From contig DROS01000077.1 of NCBI GenBank assembly GCA_011321815.1, forward strand, positions 1 to 59,802: a stretch of 59,802 bases of DNA, given 5' to 3'. Both the position numbers and the translations under genes were made by a program. The DNA is from Gammaproteobacteria bacterium. Its GTDB lineage: Bacteria; Pseudomonadota; Gammaproteobacteria; SZUA-152. Under the pieces are notes generated by a model, which saw only the letters and a program-made list of their open reading frames with translations, had not been told where the DNA came from and ran no database searches. How positions within the stretch are numbered: position 1 is the stretch's first letter; each line of letters starts with the position of its first letter. Of the stretch, positions 1 to 10,387 are shown piece after piece.

Positions 1-1
1 G

Positions 2-3000
2 ATGATCACGCAACTCACCAGCCAACTGGAAAAGCATTTCGGCTCTTTGTCCAAGACACTGTTTTTTGAATACCAGAGCATTGCCGCCCTGACCGGTTAC
101 TTTCTGGATAATTACAAAGCATCGCTGATCAAGCTTATGGGGGTCGACGAAATGGCGCCCGTAAAAAATAAAAAAACTGAAACGAGTCACATAACGGAAA
201 ACAGGCAGCAAACATTTTCCGGGCATGGCCATTCCCCAGGTAATCTCCGCAGCCGCTCACGTTATATTGCCGCAGAACCGGTAGTGACGAAGCCGGACAG
301 TAATGCGCTGGACATTGCCATCATCGGTGTTTCCGGGCGCTATCCACAGGCGCGCAACCTGGACGAGTTCTGGGACAATTTGAGAAATGGCAAAGACTGT
401 ATTACTGAAGTGCCAAAAGAGCGTTGGGACTGGCGTGAATATTATTCGGAGGACCGCACCAAGCCAGGCTGCCATTACAGTAAATGGGGTGGGTTCCTGG
501 ATGGCGTCGATGAGTTTGATCCGCAATTTTTCAATATCTCGCCAAGAGAAGCTGCAATCATTGACCCCCAGGAACGATTATTTCTTGAGCAGGCGTGGGC
601 CGCACTTGAAGATGCCGGTTATTGCCGCGAAGATTTACAAAAAATCCAGGGTGAATATTTATCGGCGCCGGTTGGTGTTTATGCCGGTGTGATGTATGGC
701 GAATATCAATTATTGGGTGCTGAAGCCAGTATGCAGGGAGACCGTAAGGGATTTGCCGGAATTCTGGCTAACATCGCCAATCGTGTATCGTATGTATTTA
801 ATCTGCATGGCCCCAGTATGACGGTGGATACCATGTGTTCGGGGTCATTGACCGCGCTTCACCTTGCCTGTCAGGACTTAAAACAGGGACGGACAGATTT
901 GGGTATTGCCGGCGGCGTCAACGTGACCATCCACCCCAATAAATATCTGATGTTAAGTTCGGGACAGTTTATTTCAACGGCGGGACATTGCGAAAGCTTT
1001 GGTAAGGGGGGTGATGGTTATATTCCCGGTGAAGGTGTTGGTGTGGTGTTATTGAAGCGCCTGGCAGATGCGGAGCGGGATGGTGATCATATCTATGGCG
1101 TTGTAAAAAGCAGCGCGGTAAACCATGGCGGAAAAACCAATGGCTATACGGTGCCCAATCCCAATGTACAACAGATGGCAATCACCAGCGCCATAAAAGA
1201 AGCAGGGATTGACCCTGGCGTTATCGGTTATATTGAAGCCCATGGTACAGGAACAAAATTAGGTGACCCGATTGAAATAGCAGGGTTAAGCAAGGCCTTT
1301 GGCCGTTGTACAGAGAAGCAGTTTTGTCGTATCGGTTCCGTGAAATCGAATATCGGCCATTGTGAATCCGCCGCAGGTATTGCAGGGCTGACAAAAGTGT
1401 TATTGCAGATGAAGCATGGCCAAATTGTCCCGTCGCTGCATTCAGAAACACTGAACCCCAATATAGACTTTTCCACAACGCCGTTTGTTGTAAACCAGCG
1501 CCTGACTGATTGGAACAGACTTTTTATTGACGGTGAAGAACGCCCCAGATTGGCGGGAATATCTGCCTTCGGAGCAGGGGGATCAAATGTGCATGTGGTG
1601 GTCGAAGAATATATCCCGAAAAAGAAAATGCCGTTGCTGAAAGACACTGTTACCCCGGCACCTGTGGTGATTGTGCTGTCAGCAAAAAATGAGGTGAGAC
1701 TGAATGACTACGTCCGAGAATTCATCAAATTTCTGGGAAAAGAGGGCAGTTATCAACCCGGGATTGAATCTATGGCTTATACCTTGCAAACAGGCCGGGA
1801 AGCCATGGAGGAGCGGCTTGCCCTGGTTGTGGCATCCGTTGCGGAACTCAGGGAAAAACTTTCTGCCTTTATTTCAGGCCAGGAGGATATCGACGCGTTG
1901 TATCGGGGCAGGGTGAAAAAAGCAGATGGAACATTTATAGACCTGGATACAGACGAAGATATGAAAAAAACCATTGATAACTGGATTATCAAAGGAAAGC
2001 ACAAAAAACTTGCGGACCTCTGGAGCAAAGGAGTCAGTATCGACTGGCATATGCTGTACGGTGATGCCATACCGGGTCGCGTAAGCCTTCCCACTTATCC
2101 CTTTGCCAGAGACCGGTATTGGGCGACAGATAAAAAACCTGTGGCTTCGGACATAAATGGTAAAAGGGAAAATAACAAAAAATACTTTCCAAAAAAACCG
2201 GAAAAAACCGGCTTGTCCGTTAATGTAAAAAACAAAACAGCAGGCAGCGGGACAACGATAGCCGCAAAAGACAAAAGCGCCTCCCCAGGCGTTACACTTG
2301 CTGATCCCATGTCACAGCCTGGGAATTTCCGGTATTTTTCGCCAGTGAAAAAACCAATGGGCCCCACTGTTACGCTTGCAGATTTAGCGTCTTTCCCGGC
2401 GGAAAGCACAGAAAATTCCACCGATGAATCTGTTGAATGCCATGAATATGGCGAAGGGGTTTTTGAAGTCAGGATAAATGATGCAAAAAACAATAATCTG
2501 TTATCGAAACAGATGCTCAATGACCTGCATAAAGTCTTTAATAAAATCTGCCAGGACAAAAAATCAAAAGTGGTTTTATTGATGGGACAGGAACAATGTT
2601 TTCTGTCCAGTGATGCAAAACAACAATTTGCCCAGGAAGAACTGGATAGGTTAATAACCGGATGTGAAATTCCGGTTATTGCCGTGATGAAGGGTGATGC
2701 AACAGGAATGGGCTGGCTGGTGGGTATTTTATGTGACTTTATGGTTTTTTCTGAAGAAGGGATTTACCGTTATCACCCTGATGACTCGGAGCGAATTCCT
2801 GAAAGTCAGGAACAATTATTTGTCAGTAAACGTTTTGGTAAAGAGATTGCTTTACAGTTGTTGTATTCAAGAGAACAGCACGCAGGAAAGGAACTAAAAG
2901 AAAAAGGCATGAAGCTGCCTGTGCTGCCTAAAAAGGAACTTGATTCTTATGCCATAAAAATGGCCCATGAATTAGCCGAATATCCCAGGGAAGCATTGCT

Positions 3001-3088
3001 TCAGCTAAAAAAACACCTGGGGTCGGAAAGACGAAGTTTTGGAGAAAAACCGGAATCCTCCTGGAAAAACACATTTGAAAGAGAATGA
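2..3088 (+). CDS. trans-AT PKS, (ACP)-KS-ECH, 5' end cut by window edge
   Basis: Modular polyketide synthase subunit. The first ~45 residues are the C-terminal half of an ACP whose serine would lie just left of the window, so the gene is partial. A ketosynthase follows (about residues 103-540) with catalytic Cys279 in an unusual DTMCSGS motif and both histidine motifs (EAHGTGT, KSNIGH). The KS flanking subdomain ends in SLPTYPFARDRYW (about 700), where a trans-AT module docks its acyltransferase. No AT, KR or DH is present. After a low-complexity linker the protein ends in an enoyl-CoA-hydratase-like domain (about 818-1000) that resembles the ECH2 (PksI/CurF) type but has lost several catalytic positions. 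The protein has no downstream ACP, so the module continues in the next gene 73 bases away. Function as a PKS is certain from the motifs; the product is unknown. Confidence 0.93.
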   Translation: MITQLTSQLEKHFGSLSKTLFFEYQSIAALTGYFLDNYKASLIKLMGVDEMAPVKNKKTETSHITENRQQTFSGHGHSPGNLRSRSRYIAAEPVVTKPDSNALDIAIIGVSGRYPQARNLDEFWDNLRNGKDCITEVPKERWDWREYYSEDRTKPGCHYSKWGGFLDGVDEFDPQFFNISPREAAIIDPQERLFLEQAWAALEDAGYCREDLQKIQGEYLSAPVGVYAGVMYGEYQLLGAEASMQGDRKGFAGILANIANRVSYVFNLHGPSMTVDTMCSGSLTALHLACQDLKQGRTDLGIAGGVNVTIHPNKYLMLSSGQFISTAGHCESFGKGGDGYIPGEGVGVVLLKRLADAERDGDHIYGVVKSSAVNHGGKTNGYTVPNPNVQQMAITSAIKEAGIDPGVIGYIEAHGTGTKLGDPIEIAGLSKAFGRCTEKQFCRIGSVKSNIGHCESAAGIAGLTKVLLQMKHGQIVPSLHSETLNPNIDFSTTPFVVNQRLTDWNRLFIDGEERPRLAGISAFGAGGSNVHVVVEEYIPKKKMPLLKDTVTPAPVVIVLSAKNEVRLNDYVREFIKFLGKEGSYQPGIESMAYTLQTGREAMEERLALVVASVAELREKLSAFISGQEDIDALYRGRVKKADGTFIDLDTDEDMKKTIDNWIIKGKHKKLADLWSKGVSIDWHMLYGDAIPGRVSLPTYPFARDRYWATDKKPVASDINGKRENNKKYFPKKPEKTGLSVNVKNKTAGSGTTIAAKDKSASPGVTLADPMSQPGNFRYFSPVKKPMGPTVTLADLASFPAESTENSTDESVECHEYGEGVFEVRINDAKNNNLLSKQMLNDLHKVFNKICQDKKSKVVLLMGQEQCFLSSDAKQQFAQEELDRLITGCEIPVIAVMKGDATGMGWLVGILCDFMVFSEEGIYRYHPDDSERIPESQEQLFVSKRFGKEIALQLLYSREQHAGKELKEKGMKLPVLPKKELDSYAIKMAHELAEYPREALLQLKKHLGSERRSFGEKPESSWKNTFERE

Positions 3089-3161
3089 ATGGGTTATCAA
3101 TAAATTTTAATAACCAACTAAAATAATCCGCATTATCAGGGCGACAGTGGCGAGGGACAAA

Positions 3162-6100
3162 ATGCCAAAACAATCAGGTTTATTGACACGGGGAAGTCAA
3201 TTAGAAACCCCTTTGGTTGATGTTGAGTTTTATGACAATGGAATTACCGTCATAAGATTACAAGACCATGAACACGAAAACAGGTTATCCACATCACTGA
3301 TTGAAAGCCTGGTGAATGGTTTTGAACGTGTCCGGGCCATGGATCAATGCAGGGTGGTTATCCTGGCCGGTCTGGATAAACATTTCATCATGGACGATGA
3401 GGCACGTAAAAATAACCACTGGGGTTTGCTGTTGCAAACAACAATTGTTGAATTTGACCGTCCCGTGGTTGCCGCAATGGCAGGAAACGCCAGTGGAATG
3501 GGTTGGCTGCTGGGGCTGTGTTGTGATGGTGTGGTTTATGCTGATGAAAGTTTCTATTGTTATTCAAGCATGAATTATGGCCTTGTGCCCGGCGATGGCG
3601 CCACGCTGGTTTTTCCGCTCAAGCTGGAAAATTATCTGGCGAGAGAGATTTTGTTTACGGGAAAAAACTATAGTGGGGCACAATTGAAAGCAATGACTGC
3701 CTGTGTCTCTGTTGCCCGGGAAAAAGTGGAAGAAACCGCATTTGAAATGGCCGGAAAATGGGCGTCTTTTTCACCCAAAAGCCGGCATCAGCTTAAAGCG
3801 CAATTGTCTCAACAGCTTCGGGCCGGGCTGAAAAAAAACCATCAGCAGGAAGCGTCTGTTTTTCAACAGCTGCAAAAAAATGGTTTTCCAGTTGAAGCAG
3901 TAAAAAAACAGGACCTGACCACAGCACGAAAAATTGAGATCAACAGTGATGTTGTGCTGGTTGAGGCTTATGACAACGGTGTTGTTATCGTCAAAATGTG
4001 CGACCGGGAGAGCAAGAATACATTCTCTGAAACGTTGGCAGCCGGTCTGCTAAAGGCATTTGAACACATCAACACCACCGCGGATTATAAGGTTGTGGTG
4101 CTGACGGGTTATGACAACTATTTTGCCTGCGGCGGTAACAAAGAAGGTTTGTTGGCCATTCAACGCGGGGAGGTGACATTTACCGATGCAAAAGTACATG
4201 CGCTGACATTGGCATGTGAAATTCCCGTGATTGCTGCGATGCAGGGACATGGTATTGGCGCCGGATGGGCGCTGGGAATGTTTTGCGACTTTCCGGTGTT
4301 TAGCAAAGAGTCGACGTACACCAGCAACTACATGCGTTACGGATTTACTCCCGGCGCCGGAGCCACCTTGATTTTCCCTGCCCGTTTTGATGATGACCTG
4401 GCCTGGGAGATTTTATTTACCGCAAAAGAGTATAAAGGCGCTGAACTTAAAGCGCGGGGGATAACCATGCCCGTAGTGCCAAGAAATGAGGTGGTTGATT
4501 GCGCCATGGAAATAGCCAATCGCCTGGCCTTGTCAAGCCGGTTGGCGCTTACGCTGCTGAAAACACAACTAAGCCGTGGGCTTCGTGACCAGCTGTCCCG
4601 TGTTTTTCAACGGGAAGTGGAAATGCACGAGAAAACCTTTGTTGGAAATACGCTTGTGCTTGAAAATATCCAGTCCGGCTTTATCGAACATTCTGCTGAA
4701 ACAGACAAGCTGCCGCAAACTGTCATATCTGACAATAATTCTTTGGAAGGATCAGACCATATGGATCTGGAAACCCTGCGTAGCAGGTTATGCCAGGGAC
4801 TTGCCAGTGAGTTATATCTGGATGTGGATGCCATTGATAATGATGTGCAATTCATTGACATGGGGCTGGATTCAGTAACAGGTGTGTCTTGGATAAAAAA
4901 CATCAATAAAACGTTTGGGCTGGATGTTGCCGCCACCAAAATTTACGACTATCCAACGGTTAACCTGTTGGCGGGTTATCTCAGTGGCCTGGTAAAACCG
5001 TCAGGTGAAAGCAGGAAAGAAAATATTTCCGGTATGAATTTGCCGGGTAACGCAGATAACCCGCCTGTAAATGAGAAAAAAATATATAAAGCCGGATCGG
5101 GAAATTTTGGTAACAACCCTTTATCTTTTGCGAAAATTCGAGCCATATTGCGTAATAGCCTGGCCGGTGAACTGTATTTGGATGCGGAAGGTATTGATGA
5201 CGATACTCAGTTCATCGACATGGGGCTGGATTCTGTTACCGGTGTGTCGTGGGTCAGAAAAATCAATGAAAGCCTTGATCTCGGTATTGTAGCCACCAAG
5301 GTTTATGATTATCCGAATATCAATATGCTGGCAAAATATATAGTGGAAGAAGTGGGGAAAAAGGGAATATGTTCAGAACCCGATGAGTCAGCAGATGACG
5401 AAAAACAAAATTATAATCAGGAAAAAACAGAAAACATAACAGCTGATACCGCACCGGTAATTGAGGTTATGGATAATGACCCGCCGGCACTCAGGTTTGA
5501 AACCGTCAGTAATTCCCAATCTGCTGACCGTCATTCCGGGAAATCAGCACCGGAATCTGACAATGAAGAAGCGCGAAACCATGATGATAAACATTTTTCC
5601 GCATCTCCTCCTGCCATTGCAATTATCGGTATGTCCGGGCAATTCCCGCAGTCAGGGGACCTGAATGCGTTTTGGCAGAATCTGGCCAATGGTAAAAACT
5701 GTATTTCCGCCGTACCCAAAAACCGTTGGGACATGAGCCGTTTTTTTAATCCGGACCCCAATGCTCCGGGAAAAACATATTGTGATCACATGGGTGTGCT
5801 GGAGGACGTGGACAAATTTGATCCTTTGTTTTTTAACATTTCACCGGCCGAAGCAAAATTCATTGACCCTCAACAACGCCTGTTTTTGGAAAATTGCTGG
5901 TCAAGCATGGAGGATGCAGGATTGAATCCCCCGGCATTGTCTGGAAGCCGTTGTGGCGTTTTTGTGGGCTGTAGTGTCAGTGATTATGGCCAAGGGCAGA
6001 CAGCGCAGGACCTGATGGGCGGCGCAACCTCAATATTAAGTGCCCGCATGGCTTATTTGCTGGATTTGAAAGGCCCGTGTATGGCCATTGATACCGCCTG

Positions 6101-9100
6101 TTCCTCTTCTCTTGTTGCCATTGCCGAAGCCTGCAACAGCTTGACGCTGGGAACCAGTGATATGGCATTTGCGGGTGGAGTATGTGTGCTGTCCGGGCCA
6201 TCGCTGCATATTATGGCCAGCAAGTCCGGCATGTTATCCAAAGATAACCGTTGCTTCACTTTTGATGCCCGCGCCAACGGTTTTGTGCCCGGCGAAGGTG
6301 TTGGGGTCATTGTTTTAAAAAGGTTGTCTGACGCAATACGTGACCGGGATTCCATTGCGGGAGTGATTCGTGGCTGGGGGGTCAATCAGGACGGGAAAAC
6401 CAATGGTATTACAGCGCCCAGTGTGAATTCACAAATTCTTCTGGAAAAAGAGATTTATGAGCGATTTAACATAGACCCGGAAACAATTTCACTGGTGGAG
6501 GCGCATGGCACAGGTACGCCATTGGGCGACCCTATTGAAGTGGAAGCATTAACAACCGCTTTTCGGACATATACCCGTAAAAAATCGTATTGCGCCCTGG
6601 GGTCGGTTAAAAGCAATATTGGGCATCTTATGCCGGCGGCGGGCGTGTCGGGGGCAATAAAAGTATTGTTGGCGTTAAAGCATAAAATGTTACCGCCCAC
6701 CATAAACTTTGAAAGGCTCAATGAACATATTGCTTTGCAGGACAGTCCGTTTTACATCAATACTGAATTAAAACGCTGGGATGAAGTTCCCGGCCAGGCG
6801 CGACGTGCTGCGGTAAGTTCATTTGGGTTCAGCGGAACCAATGCCCATCTTGTTATTGAGGAGTATTTGCCCGAGCCTCAGCCACAGTTTAAAAATGAAA
6901 ATCATTTTCACCCGGCAAGCCATCAAACCCCGTTGGTTTTTGTATTGTCTGCAAAAACCAGTGATCAACTTAATATTTATGCAGGCCGTATGCTGGATTA
7001 TGTGCAATCCAGGGAAAACCTGAACCTCACAGATATGACTTACACCTTACAGGTCGGACGGGGCGCAATGGATTTTCGATTGGCAATATTGCTGGACTCA
7101 AGGCAGGGCTTGCTGGAAGACTTGCAGACATTTATCAAGGGGGAATCCTCTGCCACGGTAATGAGCGCAAAAGCTGACAAACGTCAGGCGGCAGTTGAGG
7201 TTTTTGATACTGATGAAGATGCAGAAGTATTGCTCAATACCTGGATAAAAAAGAAAAAACTGGCAAGGGTGGCAAAACTTTGGGTAAGTGGTCTGGACCT
7301 GGACTGGCAGCAAATGTATGTCAACGAGCGCCCCCGGCGGATCAGTTTGCCGACATACCCTTTTGCCGATGAAAGATACTGGAATGCGCCTGGAAAAAAT
7401 CATTTATCAGATGAGCAGGTATCCCATGGTGAAATTTCTTTACCGGAAGATACTATGGCAGACAGGCCTGCTCATAATGTTTTGCAAAAATTGACAGAGA
7501 TTGTTTCGAAAATCACCAGTATTGCTATTGAGCGAATTGATATTGATGCCGATTTTGAGGCGCTTGGTCTGGATTCAATCATGATTGCCTCCCTGAATCA
7601 CAAGCTTGAGTCCTGGGTAGGAAGGCTGGAGCCTGCACTTTTTTTCAAATATAAGACACTGTCTTCACTTGCCGGGTACATTGAAAAAAGCTGTGTGGAA
7701 AATACCAGACAACCATCTCCTGAGCCCGTTGCCATACCCCCTGTAAATAAGCCTGAAAAACGGCCATCGGGTAATCAGGATATCGCAATTATTGGTATGA
7801 GCGGAAGATACCCTCATGCAAATACGCTGGCAGAGTACTGGAACAATCTGTGTGAGGGACGGGATTGTATCAGCGAAATTCCCCTGGAACGTTTCGACTA
7901 TCGCCCCTTGTTCAGTCAGGATAAAAATAAAAGTGATTCCATTTATTCAAAGTGGGGGGGATTCCTTGATGATGTGGATAAATTTGATGCATTGTTCTTT
8001 AACGTATCACCGCAAGATGCCCGTGCGATGGACCCACAGGAACGAATTTTTCTGGAAAACACCTGGGAATGCCTGGAAAGCGCAGGATACATCGGCCCTG
8101 ACTGGCAAAAACACTCACGCAATATCAGCGTTTTTGCCGGGGCGACATTTAACAACTATCAGCTCATAGCTGCCGATGCGGGTGGAAAATTGCTATCGCC
8201 GGTCAATTCACAAATGTTTTCGATTGCGAACCATGTTTCCTATTTTTTTAATTTCACAGGACCAAGTCTGACCGTGGATACGGCATGTTCATCCTCACTT
8301 TATGCGGTTCACCTGGCTTGTGAAAGTATAAAAAGAGGCGAATCGGATATGGCGATTGCCGGCGGAGTGAATCTTTCTCTTCATCCCAGTAAATATTTCA
8401 CAATCTGTTCCAGAGGGTTTGCAGCAAGTGACGGGCATTGTCACGCTTTTGCTGAAGGAGGGGATGGTTATGTTCCCAGTGAGGGTGTTGGTACTGTTTT
8501 GTTGAAATCCTATGAGCGGGCGGTGGCGGATGGTGATCAGATACTGGCGATTATTAAAGGCACCGGTGTCAGCCATGATGGAAAAACACAAAACTATACC
8601 GTCCCCAACCCGGTGGCCCAAACAAAAGCCATTGAGGCGGCTTTTGCACAGGCTGATATAAACCCGGAGACCGTAAGCTATGTTGAAGCCCATGGTACGG
8701 GCACGCCATTGGGTGACCCCATTGAAATTACCGGCCTGATGGATGTTTTCTCAAAATATACAGACAAAAAACAATTCTGCTCAATTGGTTCGGTAAAATC
8801 CAATATTGGTCATGGAGAAGCTGTTGCCGGTGTTTCTCAGCTAACAAAAACCGTTTTACAGATGCAACATAAAACCATTGTTTCATCACTGTTACATAGC
8901 CCCTTGAACCCGAATATTGATTTTAAGGAGACCGCATTCTTTGTTCAACAGGAAAAATCGCCATGGCAACAGCCGGTCATAAATGGCGAAGCGGTTCCGC
9001 GCAGGGCCGGTGTCAGCTCTTTTGGCGCGGGTGGGGTAAATGTCCACGTGATCGTGGAAGAGTACACACCTGAAGAAAAAGAGCCGCTTTCCGTTCTGGC

Positions 9101-10229
9101 TGACCAGTCACGGCCAGTCATTATTCCCTTTTCAGCGCATGTGCACTCACAGTTACAGGAACAGGTGTCTAACTTTACGCACTGGTTAAAAGATAATTAT
9201 AAAAACTGTGAAGTGGATGATATTGCCTACACATTACAATGCAAACGCGCACCGTTGAGGTTCCGTTTGGCTTTTGTGATCAAAGACAAACAGGATTTGC
9301 TGGAACAATTAACAGGCTATCTGGAACAGGAATCAACCGGTAAAACTGAAAAGCAATATTACGAGGGTGACAGCAAGGCGCCAAAAGATAATGTTTCCTT
9401 TTCAGATAATTCCGGGGAGGGGCGGCATTATCGGGAGCGGTTAATAGAACAGCATGATGTGCATGCGCTTTCTCAACTTTGGGTGTGTGGCAGGGATATT
9501 GGCTGGCGGGATGAAAATAATGACGGAAATAAACGGCGCTGCCTGTCATTGCCGACCTACGCATTCTTGAAAAAGAGATACTGGATTAAGGAACCCGCTG
9601 TTCAGCATGCCGAAACAACGGGCAAACCGGCTACGGTTCCAACGGAAATCCTGCCCGGTGTGGAAGTAGAGAATCAAGGCAGTATTAACAACATGACTAT
9701 ACCGGCCATAAACAATAGCAGAGATGATGTGACCGGTCTGAAGGGCAGCGCATTTCTGCAATCTGTTGTTGAATTGTCAGAAATCGACAGAGAGGAATCA
9801 TTTAACGGATTTATTGAAGCGCATATAAAATCTGTATTGGCGTTTGACCCGGACGATACCCTGGACGCCAATCTGGGGTTTTTCGAACTGGGGATGGAAT
9901 CAATGCAGACCATGTCGCTTCAACAGCGTCTTGAAAAAGAGTTATCGGTGGAATTGTCCGATACGGCATTATTTGATTATCCATCCATAAACCAGCTGAC
10001 GGGTTATTTGATAAGCATAATTCCGTGGGATCAGCTGGAAGGGGATATGTCTGAATCAGGCAGTGTTCCCTCAGATTCTTTGAACGAAACAGATTCTGTT
10101 TTACCACCGGATAACGCGGATCTGTCTTCCGAAAATGAATGCTTATTGGATGACGCCATTCCGGAGGATATTGAGAATCTTTCAGAAGAGGATGTGATTG
10201 CAGAATTGTTGAGTGAACTGGAATCCTAG
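3162..10229 (+). CDS. trans-AT PKS, ECH-ECH-ACP-ACP-KS-ACP-KS-ACP
   Basis: Large PKS (about 2355 aa) that completes the preceding module. Two ECH-like domains come first (about 17-245 and 264-495). The second keeps the ECH2 signature: GGNKEG oxyanion/Lys loop, GHGIGAG, YGFTPG and a C-terminal MHEKTF histidine. Tandem ACPs follow, with serines near 571 and 691, both reading DSVTGxSW; Trp six residues after the serine is the published flag of beta-branching ACPs. KS1 has Cys980 (DTACSSS), ACP3 serine 1472, KS2 Cys1709 (DTACSSS), and ACP4 serine 2247 in a GMES variant. Each KS is followed by an AT-docking flank (LPTYPF or LPTYAF). The acidic C-terminus (LSEEDVIAELLSEL) looks like a docking tail. 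There are no KR, DH, ER or AT domains. ATG 3162 has GAGGGA upstream; GTG 3147 in the same frame is an alternative start. Confidence 0.95.
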   Translation: MPKQSGLLTRGSQLETPLVDVEFYDNGITVIRLQDHEHENRLSTSLIESLVNGFERVRAMDQCRVVILAGLDKHFIMDDEARKNNHWGLLLQTTIVEFDRPVVAAMAGNASGMGWLLGLCCDGVVYADESFYCYSSMNYGLVPGDGATLVFPLKLENYLAREILFTGKNYSGAQLKAMTACVSVAREKVEETAFEMAGKWASFSPKSRHQLKAQLSQQLRAGLKKNHQQEASVFQQLQKNGFPVEAVKKQDLTTARKIEINSDVVLVEAYDNGVVIVKMCDRESKNTFSETLAAGLLKAFEHINTTADYKVVVLTGYDNYFACGGNKEGLLAIQRGEVTFTDAKVHALTLACEIPVIAAMQGHGIGAGWALGMFCDFPVFSKESTYTSNYMRYGFTPGAGATLIFPARFDDDLAWEILFTAKEYKGAELKARGITMPVVPRNEVVDCAMEIANRLALSSRLALTLLKTQLSRGLRDQLSRVFQREVEMHEKTFVGNTLVLENIQSGFIEHSAETDKLPQTVISDNNSLEGSDHMDLETLRSRLCQGLASELYLDVDAIDNDVQFIDMGLDSVTGVSWIKNINKTFGLDVAATKIYDYPTVNLLAGYLSGLVKPSGESRKENISGMNLPGNADNPPVNEKKIYKAGSGNFGNNPLSFAKIRAILRNSLAGELYLDAEGIDDDTQFIDMGLDSVTGVSWVRKINESLDLGIVATKVYDYPNINMLAKYIVEEVGKKGICSEPDESADDEKQNYNQEKTENITADTAPVIEVMDNDPPALRFETVSNSQSADRHSGKSAPESDNEEARNHDDKHFSASPPAIAIIGMSGQFPQSGDLNAFWQNLANGKNCISAVPKNRWDMSRFFNPDPNAPGKTYCDHMGVLEDVDKFDPLFFNISPAEAKFIDPQQRLFLENCWSSMEDAGLNPPALSGSRCGVFVGCSVSDYGQGQTAQDLMGGATSILSARMAYLLDLKGPCMAIDTACSSSLVAIAEACNSLTLGTSDMAFAGGVCVLSGPSLHIMASKSGMLSKDNRCFTFDARANGFVPGEGVGVIVLKRLSDAIRDRDSIAGVIRGWGVNQDGKTNGITAPSVNSQILLEKEIYERFNIDPETISLVEAHGTGTPLGDPIEVEALTTAFRTYTRKKSYCALGSVKSNIGHLMPAAGVSGAIKVLLALKHKMLPPTINFERLNEHIALQDSPFYINTELKRWDEVPGQARRAAVSSFGFSGTNAHLVIEEYLPEPQPQFKNENHFHPASHQTPLVFVLSAKTSDQLNIYAGRMLDYVQSRENLNLTDMTYTLQVGRGAMDFRLAILLDSRQGLLEDLQTFIKGESSATVMSAKADKRQAAVEVFDTDEDAEVLLNTWIKKKKLARVAKLWVSGLDLDWQQMYVNERPRRISLPTYPFADERYWNAPGKNHLSDEQVSHGEISLPEDTMADRPAHNVLQKLTEIVSKITSIAIERIDIDADFEALGLDSIMIASLNHKLESWVGRLEPALFFKYKTLSSLAGYIEKSCVENTRQPSPEPVAIPPVNKPEKRPSGNQDIAIIGMSGRYPHANTLAEYWNNLCEGRDCISEIPLERFDYRPLFSQDKNKSDSIYSKWGGFLDDVDKFDALFFNVSPQDARAMDPQERIFLENTWECLESAGYIGPDWQKHSRNISVFAGATFNNYQLIAADAGGKLLSPVNSQMFSIANHVSYFFNFTGPSLTVDTACSSSLYAVHLACESIKRGESDMAIAGGVNLSLHPSKYFTICSRGFAASDGHCHAFAEGGDGYVPSEGVGTVLLKSYERAVADGDQILAIIKGTGVSHDGKTQNYTVPNPVAQTKAIEAAFAQADINPETVSYVEAHGTGTPLGDPIEITGLMDVFSKYTDKKQFCSIGSVKSNIGHGEAVAGVSQLTKTVLQMQHKTIVSSLLHSPLNPNIDFKETAFFVQQEKSPWQQPVINGEAVPRRAGVSSFGAGGVNVHVIVEEYTPEEKEPLSVLADQSRPVIIPFSAHVHSQLQEQVSNFTHWLKDNYKNCEVDDIAYTLQCKRAPLRFRLAFVIKDKQDLLEQLTGYLEQESTGKTEKQYYEGDSKAPKDNVSFSDNSGEGRHYRERLIEQHDVHALSQLWVCGRDIGWRDENNDGNKRRCLSLPTYAFLKKRYWIKEPAVQHAETTGKPATVPTEILPGVEVENQGSINNMTIPAINNSRDDVTGLKGSAFLQSVVELSEIDREESFNGFIEAHIKSVLAFDPDDTLDANLGFFELGMESMQTMSLQQRLEKELSVELSDTALFDYPSINQLTGYLISIIPWDQLEGDMSESGSVPSDSLNETDSVLPPDNADLSSENECLLDDAIPEDIENLSEEDVIAELLSELES

Positions 10230-10387
10230 TGTGGTGCTTCATATAAAACGTGGATATAGAAAGCTCCTCAAAGCACCATGTACCAGGGTTTATTGTCAGA
10301 TTTTATCTGATGGGAAGCATGTGCCGGAATCGTTACGGGCATATGAAAAATGAATAATTTATTTTATGGAAAAACAGGGAGACTGTA

